DNA of 16,847 bases from Devosia equisanguinis (GCA_945901835.1 CAMDMH010000005.1:1-16847), one strand, 5' to 3'. Numbered from the stretch's first letter, positions 1 through 6,943 are shown. The notes: generated from the letters alone by a model not told the origin. A program made the numbers and translations.

Positions 1-965
1 CAGGCCCCGAGCTGCGGCGCGATCTTGATCGAGGCCTCGACGAGACCCTTCACGCTCTCCACCGACTTCATGAACATGTCGCGCTCGGCCGAGTTCAGGT
101 CGATCTCGATGATCCGCTCCACGCCGCCGGCACCGATCACGACGGGCACGCCGAGATAGAGACCCTTAACCCCGTATTCGCCGGCCAGATGAGCAGCGGC
201 CGGCAGGATGCGCTTCTTGTCCTTGAGGAAGCTCTCGGCCATCTGAACGGCCGACGAAGCCGGTGCATAGAACGCCGAACCGGTCTTCAGGTGCGCCACG
301 ATCTCGCCGCCGCCCTTGCGCGTGCGGTCGACGATGGCGTCGAGCTTCTCCTGCGTCATCATGCGCATCTTCACGACGTCGGGCAGCGGAATGCCGCCGA
401 TCGTCGAGTAGCGCGTCAGCGGCACCATGTCGTCGCCGTGGCCGCCGAGCACGAAGGCCGAAACGTCTTCGACCGAAACCTTCAGCTCTTCGGCGAGGAA
501 CATGCGGAAGCGACCCGTGTCGAGCACGCCGGCCATGCCGACCACGTGGCTGCGCGGCAGGCCACAGAACTTCTGCAGCGCCCACACCATCGCGTCGAGC
601 GGATTGGTGATGCAGATCACGAACGCGTTCGGGGCGTATTTCTTGATGCCCGCGCCCACCTGCTCCATCACCTTGAGGTTGATGGTGAGGAGGTCGTCGC
701 GGCTCATGCCGGCCTTGCGCGGCACGCCGGCGGTCACGATGCAAACGTCCGCGCCTTCGATGTCGGCGTACGCATTGGTGCCGCGCAGGTTGCAGTCGAA
801 GCCTTCGACGGCGCCGGACTGCGCGAGGTCGAGCGCCTTGCCCTGCGGCACGCCGTCCACGACGTCGAACAGGACGACGTCGCCCAGCTCCTTGAGGCCG
901 ATCAGATGGGCGAGCGTGCCGCCGATCATGCCCGCGCCGATCAGCGCGATCTTGTTGCGTGCCAT
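1..965 (-). CDS. mdh: Malate dehydrogenase (LDH-like, NAD-dependent)
   Basis: It converts malate and NAD+ to oxaloacetate and NADH in the cytoplasmic TCA cycle. Translation from the ATG at 963-965 gives 321 residues to the left edge. The Rossmann motif GAGMIGG is at residues 10-16, and Asp34 ends the second strand and should bind the NAD ribose. The mobile loop VPRKAGMSRDD (81-91) carries the two arginines (83, 89) that distinguish malate from lactate dehydrogenases. ITNPLD is at 119-124, the Asp149/Arg152 pair is in LDTGRF, and the catalytic His176 is in GGHGD. The last two bases in view read TG, so a TGA stop would give 321 aa, close to the usual 320-322. An AGGAG ribosome site lies 9 bases before the ATG. 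sucC usually follows mdh in this group but would be off the window. The identification is near certain; only the stop is unseen. Confidence 0.97.
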   Translation of the reverse strand, partial: MARNKIALIGAGMIGGTLAHLIGLKELGDVVLFDVVDGVPQGKALDLAQSGAVEGFDCNLRGTNAYADIEGADVCIVTAGVPRKAGMSRDDLLTINLKVMEQVGAGIKKYAPNAFVICITNPLDAMVWALQKFCGLPRSHVVGMAGVLDTGRFRMFLAEELKVSVEDVSAFVLGGHGDDMVPLTRYSTIGGIPLPDVVKMRMMTQEKLDAIVDRTRKGGGEIVAHLKTGSAFYAPASSAVQMAESFLKDKKRILPAAAHLAGEYGVKGLYLGVPVVIGAGGVERIIEIDLNSAERDMFMKSVESVKGLVEASIKIAPQLGA

Positions 966-974
966 GGTGGTGTT

Positions 975-979
975 CTCCT
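975..979 (-). promoter_or_regulatory. Shine-Dalgarno of mdh
   Basis: The minus strand reads AGGAG with a 9-base spacer before the ATG at 965. This supports that codon as the mdh start, in agreement with the family N-terminus MARNKIALIG. Confidence 0.8.
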
Positions 980-1124
980 GAGGTGAAGGGCGGCGCGAAA
1001 AGGGACTTTCGGCGTCGATGAGCAATGGTGGCGGCTGCTTACCCCTAAACCGCAGCCCCTTCAAGGCGACGGAAGGCGGATGATGAGGTGGGATGCAGTG
1101 GCGGCAGGGTGCGATTTCGCCGCT

Positions 1125-1223
1125 CGTAGGTTGGGTCAAGGGCCGCCTATCGCGGTCCGCGACCCAACACGATCTCGGGTGCGGATGAATTGTTGGGTCG
1201 CGCTCCGCTTGACCCAACCTACG
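1125..1223. repeat. REP-like nested palindromic element
   Basis: A perfect 16-bp inverted repeat has arms at 1125-1140 (CGTAGGTTGGGTCAAG) and 1208-1223 (CTTGACCCAACCTACG). Inside it lies a second perfect 11-bp pair, GCGACCCAACA (1159-1169) and TGTTGGGTCGC (1191-1201). The heptamer TTGGGTC and its complement therefore occur four times, as two hairpins in opposite orientation, which is the architecture of a REPIN or short non-autonomous palindrome. The GTAGGTTGGGT core resembles a dispersed repeat I know from many proteobacterial genomes; that link is from memory. It lies 15 bp downstream of the globin stop, so it may also end that transcript. Confidence 0.75.
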
Positions 1224-1238
1224 GCGCCTCGCCGCTCT

Positions 1239-1640
1239 CTACCCCCTATTCCCCATGTGCACCGCCAACTGCCGCACCTGCGGGAGCATCGCCTCGCGCA
1301 CGGCTTCGTCGGGCACGACTTCGGCCAGCGCCGTCTCGAAGCACAACAGCCACGCCACGATCTCCGGCTCTCCGATCGCCGCATGCAGATGCCGCGCCCT
1401 GAGCCGCGGATGGCCGTACTTCGACACGTACAGCGGCGGCCCGCCGAGCCAGCCGGAGAGGTATTCGAACAGCTTCTGCTCGCTACCCTCCAGGCTCGGC
1501 GGATGAATGGCGCGGGCCGCCTTCGCCTCCGGCAGCGTATCCATCAGCTGATAGAACCGGGCGACCAGCCGCCGCACGCCGTCCTCGCCGCCGATCGCCG
1601 CATAGGGCGTTGTGCCGTGTTCTGATGCGCTTTCTGTCAT
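1239..1640 (-). CDS. Group II truncated haemoglobin (TrHbO-like)
   Basis: This is a 133-aa haem-binding 2-over-2 globin. Related proteins are linked to oxygen, NO or peroxide chemistry, and the real substrate here is unknown. The proximal haem ligand (F8) is His84 in GHPRLRARH, aligned from memory with His75 of Mycobacterium tuberculosis TrHbO. The G8 tryptophan typical of group II is Trp97 (VAWLLC), B10 is Tyr30 (RFYQL), and the CD1 position is His46 (AIHPPSLEG) rather than Tyr or Phe, a variant seen in proteobacterial members. The block SGWLGGPPLYVSKYG (62-76) is diagnostic. The ATG at 1638-1640 has a GGAG seven bases upstream. The open frame extends further upstream, but that extension runs through a palindromic repeat and is not globin-like. 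The gene stands alone between two palindromic repeats. Confidence 0.93.
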   Translation of the reverse strand: MTESASEHGTTPYAAIGGEDGVRRLVARFYQLMDTLPEAKAARAIHPPSLEGSEQKLFEYLSGWLGGPPLYVSKYGHPRLRARHLHAAIGEPEIVAWLLCFETALAEVVPDEAVREAMLPQVRQLAVHMGNRG

Positions 1641-1674
1641 TCGAGATCTCCGTCGCGACGCGTTCGCGACATCT

Positions 1675-1694
1675 ACGGGCGGACGGCCGCCCGT
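1675..1694. repeat. Small hairpin upstream of the globin gene
   Basis: A perfect 8-bp inverted repeat (ACGGGCGG at 1675-1682, CCGCCCGT at 1687-1694) has a 4-base loop. It lies 34 bp upstream of the globin start on the coding side. It could be an operator, a 5'-leader hairpin, or part of the same repeat unit as the neighbouring 1710-1731 and 1744-1781 elements. No function is assigned. Confidence 0.5.
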
Positions 1695-1709
1695 TAAAGT
1701 GGGCAAGAC

Positions 1710-1731
1710 GAAGCAACGAAGAAGCAACGAA
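1710..1731. repeat. Tandem 11-bp duplication
   Basis: GAAGCAACGAA occurs twice head to tail (1710-1720 and 1721-1731) without mismatch. It lies between the globin-side hairpin and the 1744-1781 palindrome and may belong to that repeat module. Confidence 0.7.
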
Positions 1732-1743
1732 GATGGGACACGA

Positions 1744-1781
1744 AAAAGGGGACAGCCACCTTTCGGTGACTGCCCCCTTTT
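1744..1781. repeat. REP-like palindrome, possible bidirectional terminator
   Basis: The arms are 1744-1760 and 1765-1781, 17 positions with two mismatches around a TTTC loop. The stem starts in AAAAGGGG and ends in CCCCTTTT, so a T run follows the stem on both strands. It sits 21 bp past the stop of chpT (minus strand) and upstream of the globin gene, where a terminator for chpT would be expected. The sequence also resembles a dispersed repeat containing GGGGACAG and GGTGACTG that I recall from several bacterial genomes. Both roles can be true at once; repeat status needs a copy count in the genome. Confidence 0.7.
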
Positions 1782-1802
1782 CAACCAAGTATCGCCGCAG
1801 CC

Positions 1803-2447
1803 TCAGCTCAGCGGATAGGCCGCGAGCACCACGCCGTCGGCAGCCTGCTCGATGGCGAGCTGCATCCGCGCCGTGCCCGAAAGTCGCCATGTATAGTAAG
1901 CCTGGATCGTCATAGCATCGAGTGGCGGAGTCGTGGCACCTCCGGCCAGGAACTCGCCCAGATGCTGCGGTGGCCGCGCGCGCTCGCCGCGGCAGGTGAT
2001 CCGGAACACCGGTGCTTCCATCGGTCCGGTCATCACGACCTCGATCTCGCCGCCGCGCGGCAGCGCCGTTACCGCGCTCGCCACCATGTTGAGCAGCAGC
2101 TTGACGAGATCCTTCGTCATGTGCCCCGGCGCACCCTTCCAGGTGAGCTTGTGCTTGCCGTTGCCGATGAAGCCGCGGCTGATCTGTTCCGCCGTCGTGA
2201 GATCGATCGTCGAGCCCGCGGATCCGGCTGCGCCAAAAGCGAACCGCGCGAACTGGAGCTTGGCGGACGCCTGCTCCGTCACGTTGCGGATCACGTCCAT
2301 GGCGTAGGTCTTCGCTTCGAGGTTGTTGTCCTCGTCGAGGATCTCGAGGCCGTTGTAGATCGCGCCGACCGGGCCGATCACGTCATGACAGATCTTGCTG
2401 GAGATGAGCGCGGCGAGCTCGAGATCGGAAGGCGCTGAATGTGACAT
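1803..2447 (-). CDS. chpT: ChpT, histidine phosphotransferase of the CckA-CtrA relay
   Basis: ChpT passes phosphate from the hybrid kinase CckA to CtrA (and to CpdR), setting cell-cycle and envelope transcription in alphaproteobacteria. The 214-aa product has the ChpT H-box SSKICHDVIGPVGAIYNGLE at 16-35, with His21 as the expected phosphoacceptor, followed by the second helix of the four-helix dimerisation bundle. The C-terminal half is the degenerate ATPase-like fold of ChpT and lacks recognisable nucleotide-binding G boxes. The ATG at 2445-2447 places the H-box where it belongs; the open frame continues upstream for 71 codons of non-homologous, repeat-rich sequence. The ribosome site is weak (AGGG five bases before the ATG). 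It is transcribed away from cysQ and eipA. Confidence 0.92.
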   Translation of the reverse strand: MSHSAPSDLELAALISSKICHDVIGPVGAIYNGLEILDEDNNLEAKTYAMDVIRNVTEQASAKLQFARFAFGAAGSAGSTIDLTTAEQISRGFIGNGKHKLTWKGAPGHMTKDLVKLLLNMVASAVTALPRGGEIEVVMTGPMEAPVFRITCRGERARPPQHLGEFLAGGATTPPLDAMTIQAYYTWRLSGTARMQLAIEQAADGVVLAAYPLS

Positions 2448-2850
2448 TGCTACCCTGGGGCTTGGGACTGGTGTTCTGGGATGATCTTGGCGTGTGAGGA
2501 TAAGCGGCGGCCGGCCGAAACGCGTCCAACCGTGACTCGGCACCAACACTTGGAACCAACGCTTTGGAACTGCCGGAGGAAGAACTGCCGCACGAACGCA
2601 GAACGCGGGGCGGCGCTGAATCAATCGAACAGTTGATACATGCGTCGCCCCACTCTGCAAAGCCGGGCGAAGAGGGGTACTGACTATTCTGTTGACGGAC
2701 GTTGCACAATGATCGCGCGATGGCTTGCGGCAAGTGGCCCGGCAAGCGGCCCAGCAAGCTACTGGCCATGTTGGCTGACACAGCTCCCGCGTGCCAAGAT
2801 CGAGTTCAAGATGCAGTCATCGAAACTCTCGAACCGGACGAACGGGAACC
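2448..2850. other. 403-bp divergent gap between chpT and cysQ
   Basis: No convincing gene is visible. Short open frames here look like noise, with no ribosome sites or recognisable domains. Both chpT and cysQ must be transcribed from this gap or beyond, but I find no clear sigma70 pair and no full CtrA site of the TTAA-N7-TTAA type. A 12-bp imperfect tandem repeat (GGCAAGTGGCCC then GGCAAGCGGCCC, 2729-2752) is present and without known meaning. Confidence 0.6.
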
Positions 2851-3705
2851 ATGCCGAAGCTAGATAATGCCCGCCCGGATTACACACGTTTGGTCCACGT
2901 TCTCATGCCGGCGCTGCTCGAAGCGGGCGCCTGCCTGCTGCGGTGCCGGGCCGTAGGCGTCGTCTCCGAGGAAAAGGGCGATGGCTCGCCGGTGAGCCGG
3001 GCAGACCGCGAGGCCGAGGCGATCGTGCTGGCGGCCCTCGCCCGGACCGAGCCCTCGATTCCCGTGATCGCCGAGGAAGCCGTCGCGGCGGGCCGAATCC
3101 CGCCGTTCGACCGGGCGGCGTTTCTGGTCGATGCCCTTGATGGCACGAAAGAATACCTGATGGGCAGCGACGACTTCACGGTCAACATCGCGCTCGTCGA
3201 AGACGGCGATCCAACCTTCGGCATGCTTCTCGCGCCAGCGTCGGGCCGGGTGTTCGTCACGCTCGGCGCACAGGAAGCGGCGGGCGGATTGGTACGCCCG
3301 GATCAGTTGAGGGCAGAGTTCCGTCCTATCCTGTCACGGATCGAGACGGCCGAGCCTGACCCTCGCGCCTTGCGTGTAATGTCGAGCCGTTCACACCGCT
3401 CGCCCGACACCGAACGGTTTCTCGCCCGATTCGCGGTCTCGCGGGACGTCCGCATCGGCTCGTCCCTGAAGTTCGGGCTGATGGCGGCCGGCGAGGCGGA
3501 CATCTACCCGCGCTTTGGGCCCACCAGCGCCTGGGACATCGCAGCCGGTCACGCGATCCTCGCCGCAGCCGGCGGGACGGTCACGGCACCTGATGGCAAG
3601 TCGATGAAATACTTGCGAAAAGAGGAGATGGCCCGCCCGGAGCCCTTCCTCAATTCGTCCTTCATCGCCTGGGGCCGCCCGAGCCTCGTTCTAACGGCCG
3701 GTTGA
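2851..3705 (+). CDS. cysQ: 3'(2'),5'-bisphosphate nucleotidase CysQ
   Basis: CysQ removes the 3'-phosphate of PAP (and PAPS), the by-product of sulfate assimilation and sulfotransfer, and so recycles it to AMP. The 284-aa product shows the inositol-monophosphatase-superfamily metal sites: Glu75-Glu76 in VIAEEAV, DALDGTKEY at 94-102 (Asp94 and Asp97; the family usually has DPLDGTKE, so Pro is replaced by Ala), and SAWDIAAGHAIL at 226-237 with Asp229. The KGDGSPVSRAD block (42-52) is the usual substrate-side loop. I chose the ATG at 2851 because homology starts just after it; the ribosome site is weak (GGGA). An upstream in-frame ATG at 2791 would add 20 unconserved residues. The gene lies between chpT and eipA with no overlap with either. 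Confidence 0.93.
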   Translation: MPKLDNARPDYTRLVHVLMPALLEAGACLLRCRAVGVVSEEKGDGSPVSRADREAEAIVLAALARTEPSIPVIAEEAVAAGRIPPFDRAAFLVDALDGTKEYLMGSDDFTVNIALVEDGDPTFGMLLAPASGRVFVTLGAQEAAGGLVRPDQLRAEFRPILSRIETAEPDPRALRVMSSRSHRSPDTERFLARFAVSRDVRIGSSLKFGLMAAGEADIYPRFGPTSAWDIAAGHAILAAAGGTVTAPDGKSMKYLRKEEMARPEPFLNSSFIAWGRPSLVLTAG

Positions 3706-3847
3706 TCGGCCCGATCAGCACCGCTCCGTGCACGAATGGCACGGCCACACTTTGGTAACACTTTGCGAACATGGTTGAGCAAAGGTTGCAGCGGCTCGCA
3801 CCGCGTCGCGGCGAGGCTGTAGCCGGCTGATACCCATCGGTTCGCAC

Positions 3848-5062
3848 ATGCTGATCCATTTCCGTCGCAAGCTGCACGCGGGTTCGTCCCGTACTGCCGC
3901 AACTGGCCTGCTCGGCACCCTGGCCGCGCTCACGCTGGGCTGCGTTCTCGCCCCCATGGCTTCGGCACAGGACCGGCCGTTCTGGGAACAGAACGAACAG
4001 CCCGCCAGCCGTGCCCCCGCGCGTCCTTCACGCCGTGACGATTCGTACCGCCCGCCTGAGACCAACGCTGGCCCTTCTGGCGGCTTCGGCCAGCAGGGCG
4101 GTTCCGATGGCCGCCCGTGGGATGGCGACAGTCGCTATTCGAGCCCGCCACCCAATGGCGGCTACTCCAGCGGGCCGCCGAACGATCCGCGCTATTCTCA
4201 GCCGCCTCCGGCCTCACGCGACTACGGCGGTGACCCGCGTTACGCACCGCAACCATCTGGCGATCCACGCTACGCTTCCCCGCCGTCGGCTGACCCCCGT
4301 TCTCCCGGCCAGCAGCAGGCCGAGACGTGGCGCGATGGCGGCGGTCCCGCGCGTGGCAACGATGCTTATCGCCCCCCGGCCACCGGTGGCTTTGGCGATG
4401 ACCGGCAAGCCGGCTATCAGGGGGGATACCAAGGCGGTCCTCCAGGTGGCCCTAAAGGCCAGCCCTACCCCGGCAACGACGGCGGATCTGGCTACGGCCA
4501 GCCGTATTCTCCCCCACCCGCCGGACCCGGCAGCGATCAGGCCTACGGCGACCAGCGCGGCTATGAAGAGCGCCGCGGCGGCACGTATTCGCAGAACGAG
4601 GTCGTCAACACCGGCCACCAATTCTTCGGCTCGATCAGTGAGGGCCTCGCCAAAGCCGTCGAGCGCATCTTCCGCAGCCAGGGCCGCCCCAACGGCTACA
4701 TCCTCGGCGAAGATGCCGGCGGCGCGTTCGTCGCGGGCCTGCGTTACGGCGAAGGCACGCTTTACACGAAGGATGTCGGCAACCACCGCGTCTACTGGCA
4801 AGGCCCGTCGCTCGGTTACGATTTCGGCGGCGAGGGCTCCAAGACCATGGTGCTGGTCTACAACCTGCGCGATCCCGCCGATATGTACGCCCGCTTCGGC
4901 GGCGTGCAGGGCGCTGCCTACCTGATCGGCGGTGTCAGCGTTCAGTTCCAGACCCAAGAGCTTGTCACACTCGCAGTGATAAGATCGGGAGTCGGATTGC
5001 GGTTGGGTGCCAACGTCGGTTATTTGAAGTATACGCGAACGCCGACTTGGAATCCTTTTTAG
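3848..5062 (+). CDS. eipA: EipA-like periplasmic envelope protein (DUF1134) with long disordered linker
   Basis: The 404-aa product has a Sec signal peptide at 1-40 (basic start, hydrophobic 19-35, cleavage site ASA before Gln41). A Pro/Gly/Tyr/Gln-rich region at about 42-247 contains repeated DPRYS and DPRYA units (113-143). The EipA/DUF1134 domain covers about 250-404, with landmarks GSISEGLAKAVERIF (261-275), NGYILGEDAGGAF (282-294), SLGYDFGGEGSKTMVLVYNL (321-340) and the end block RSGVGLRLGANVGYLKYTRT (379-398). In Brucella, EipA is a small periplasmic protein needed for cell-envelope integrity, is CtrA-regulated, and its gene neighbours chpT as I recall. Here the domain is intact and the linker roughly doubles the length. 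No clear ribosome site precedes the ATG at 3848, but it is the start that gives a proper signal peptide. Confidence 0.9.
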   Translation: MLIHFRRKLHAGSSRTAATGLLGTLAALTLGCVLAPMASAQDRPFWEQNEQPASRAPARPSRRDDSYRPPETNAGPSGGFGQQGGSDGRPWDGDSRYSSPPPNGGYSSGPPNDPRYSQPPPASRDYGGDPRYAPQPSGDPRYASPPSADPRSPGQQQAETWRDGGGPARGNDAYRPPATGGFGDDRQAGYQGGYQGGPPGGPKGQPYPGNDGGSGYGQPYSPPPAGPGSDQAYGDQRGYEERRGGTYSQNEVVNTGHQFFGSISEGLAKAVERIFRSQGRPNGYILGEDAGGAFVAGLRYGEGTLYTKDVGNHRVYWQGPSLGYDFGGEGSKTMVLVYNLRDPADMYARFGGVQGAAYLIGGVSVQFQTQELVTLAVIRSGVGLRLGANVGYLKYTRTPTWNPF

Positions 5063-5203
5063 CTTTGATGGGGAATGGTCGCGTGACGGGAAGCCCCGTT
5101 TCGCGAATCCCGAGGGGCGACTGGGATAGGAATTGCGGCGTAGGCGAACGTAGGCGAGGTTTCGCGCAGATTGCTCGGCGCGCGAGGCTGGATTTCAGAC
5201 CGC

Positions 5204-5207
5204 AGGA
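5204..5207 (+). promoter_or_regulatory. Ribosome site supporting a TTG start
   Basis: AGGA lies 9 bases before the TTG at 5217-5219. The next in-frame start, ATG at 5238, has no such site, so the TTG is preferred for the coiled-coil membrane protein. Confidence 0.55.
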
Positions 5208-5216
5208 CTTGGCCAC

Positions 5217-6662
5217 TTGTTCACGCTTCAATCCCTGATGCTGGTGGCGCTGGGCATTCTGTTTGCCTCATTGCTCGTCGTTGCCGTGTTGCCGTCGTAC
5301 CGTTCCCGGGTGCAGCGGCTGACGAGCGATGCGATCCGCCGCTCGATCCCGCTGACCGAAGCCGAGATCCGCGCCGACAAAGATAAGCTGCGCGCTCAGT
5401 TTGCGATTCGCGTCCAGAAGCTCGAATCCGAGGGCGAGCAGCAGAAACTCGTCGCCGCGCGCCAGCGCATCGAGATGAACCGGCGCGACGCCCGCATCAC
5501 CGAACTCCAGGACGAGGCCGAGCGGATCAAGGCCGCGCTCGAGGAGAACTTCAACGCCCGCCGCGTGCTGGAGCACACGGTAACCGATCGCCTGCCCCGC
5601 CTCGAACAGCAACTCGAAAGCGCGCGCGATCTGATCAAGGAGCGCGACGAAGAACTGGGCGTGCTCAAGACCGAAACCACCCGCAGCGTCCGCGCCCTCG
5701 ACGAAGCGATGCAGATGAACGCCCAGCAGCGCGCCGAGCTGGAGCGGACGACGGCCTCGCTGGCGTCCCGCGTGCCGGCCTCGCGCGACACCTTCACCGA
5801 TCCGAAGTTCGACGGCGAGATCGCGCTGCGCTCCGAGATCGAGGCGTTGCGAGCGAAAACGCGCGAACAGGCGGCCTTGATTCACAAGCTGCATAGTGGG
5901 CCCGAAAGCCTGACCTCTGGTTCCGGCGCCAATCCCGATGTCGATCAACTACGCCGCGAATTGACTGCGGCGGAGGCGGCAGTCAAGGTCACGCGCGAAG
6001 CCGCTGCAAGCGGCAGCTACGACCGCGCGGCGGCTGAGGCGCAGGCCAAGGCGCTGAACGCTCGGATCGACGAGCAGGCCGGCGAGATCGCACGCCTGAA
6101 TGCAGGTCTCGCCGTCTATGAAGGCGCCGCCGAAGGCGCGGCGAACCGCCCGGCCGGGCAGGCCAGCCGGTTGGCCTCTAAGGCCAGGATCAGCGCGCTG
6201 CAGGCCCAGCTCACACACCAGACCGAGACCATTCAGCGCCTGCGTTCGGAGCTTGCCGCCAGTAACGAGCGCCTCGCACGTCAGGCCGCCCACTACATGG
6301 AAGAGATGCGTCGCCTCGGCGCCGGCACCGTGCCGACGTCTATCGACCCACGGCGCGGTCGCGACGCCCCACGCCGGAGCCTCGCCGATCGCATCAGTCA
6401 GTCCTCACGGCCAGCGCTCGCTGCTGCAGCGGTGGAAGAGGCGGCGGAAGCGGGCTCGCCATCCTCGTCGCAGCGTGTCGCCGAATACGTCAAGGCGCTG
6501 CAGGAGGAACCGGCCCCGGCCGCCCCCGTAGACGCAGCTACCGCAACTGGCAACGCCCTTGCCGCGATTGCGAAAGCAGCTGTTGTCGAATCTCAGTCCG
6601 GCGACGAGCCCAAGCGTAAACTGCGGCTGCTCGAACGCATCTCCAGCGCCGGCAAGGCCTGA
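5217..6662 (+). CDS. Membrane-anchored coiled-coil protein of unknown function
   Basis: The 481-aa product has one N-terminal membrane segment (about residues 8-26), then the block PSYRSRVQRLTSDAIRRSIP and LTEAEIRADKDKLRAQFAIR (26-65). The latter looks like a family signature I remember from unnamed Hyphomicrobiales proteins. Residues about 50-190 are strongly heptad-like and rich in Glu, Arg, Gln and Ala. A second helical stretch covers about 205-365, and the C-terminus (370-481) is low-complexity Ala/Pro/Ser. No enzymatic motif is seen. The likely topology is a short N-terminus outside and a long cytoplasmic rod, since the basic residues follow the membrane segment. It lies 154 bp after eipA on the same strand, so it may share a transcript. 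The start is TTG; ATG 5238 would remove seven residues. A structural or scaffolding role is only an inference. Confidence 0.82.
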   Translation: MFTLQSLMLVALGILFASLLVVAVLPSYRSRVQRLTSDAIRRSIPLTEAEIRADKDKLRAQFAIRVQKLESEGEQQKLVAARQRIEMNRRDARITELQDEAERIKAALEENFNARRVLEHTVTDRLPRLEQQLESARDLIKERDEELGVLKTETTRSVRALDEAMQMNAQQRAELERTTASLASRVPASRDTFTDPKFDGEIALRSEIEALRAKTREQAALIHKLHSGPESLTSGSGANPDVDQLRRELTAAEAAVKVTREAAASGSYDRAAAEAQAKALNARIDEQAGEIARLNAGLAVYEGAAEGAANRPAGQASRLASKARISALQAQLTHQTETIQRLRSELAASNERLARQAAHYMEEMRRLGAGTVPTSIDPRRGRDAPRRSLADRISQSSRPALAAAAVEEAAEAGSPSSSQRVAEYVKALQEEPAPAAPVDAATATGNALAAIAKAAVVESQSGDEPKRKLRLLERISSAGKA

Positions 6663-6828
6663 CGCAGTCGGGCGAAATGACGGAGCCGCTGCCCGCCTGA
6701 GCCGCTGCATGTCTTGGAAGAGGCTGCTCCTGCAAAACAGAAGCCCTCGTCATGGTCCGCGCAGACGGACCGTCCACGGCTCCTCGACTTTTGACGTACT
6801 CAAGTCGGAGCGGAATCCTAGATCAGTA

Positions 6829-6856
6829 TCCGATCATACGTGATCGAATGATCGGA
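6829..6856. repeat. Perfect 9-bp inverted repeat
   Basis: TCCGATCAT (6829-6837) and ATGATCGGA (6848-6856) flank a 10-base spacer that itself contains GATCGA. It lies between two converging genes, so a role in transcript ending is possible, although no T run follows it. Confidence 0.6.
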
Positions 6857-6882
6857 CAAAACTGCTCAAGTCTCCTGAATGC

Positions 6883-6943
6883 AGAGCATCTTTATCCGAC
6901 CGGCGAATTGCGAAAGCGATTCCGTCCGGTCGGATGATGCTCT
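6883..6943. repeat. Large intergenic palindrome, Hyphomicrobiales-type repeat
   Basis: The outer arms AGAGCAT (6883-6889) and ATGCTCT (6937-6943) and the inner arms ATCCGACCGG (6894-6903) and CCGGTCGGAT (6926-6935) are perfect. They are separated by small unequal bulges (4 bases on the left, 1 on the right), with a 22-base loop. The AGAGCAT...ATCCG layout resembles the mosaic palindromes (AGAGCATGATCCG type) scattered between genes in Bradyrhizobium and relatives; that comparison is from memory. The position 18 bp beyond the holA stop suggests it can also act as a terminator or 3'-end protector. Confidence 0.72.

Noticed and set aside
189..986. 265-codon open frame on the plus strand across mdh
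   Set aside because: It is antisense to mdh, whose motifs are all intact, and its Arg/Ala/His-rich product matches no family; long antisense frames are normal at this GC content.
1080..1625. 181-codon plus-strand frame opposite the globin gene
   Set aside because: It is antisense to a recognisable globin and runs through the REP-like palindrome; there is no ribosome site.
2692..2697. TTGACG as a -35 box for cysQ
   Set aside because: No acceptable -10 hexamer lies 15-19 bp downstream.
3711..3725. TGATCGG-C-CCGATCA after cysQ as a terminator
   Set aside because: A one-base loop cannot form a hairpin of this length, and there is no T run.
5087..5118. Terminator after eipA (GCCCC at 5093-5097 with GGGGC at 5114-5118, or CGGGA with TCCCG)
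   Set aside because: The two 5-bp pairings exclude each other and no T run follows; eipA and the coiled-coil gene may well be co-transcribed.
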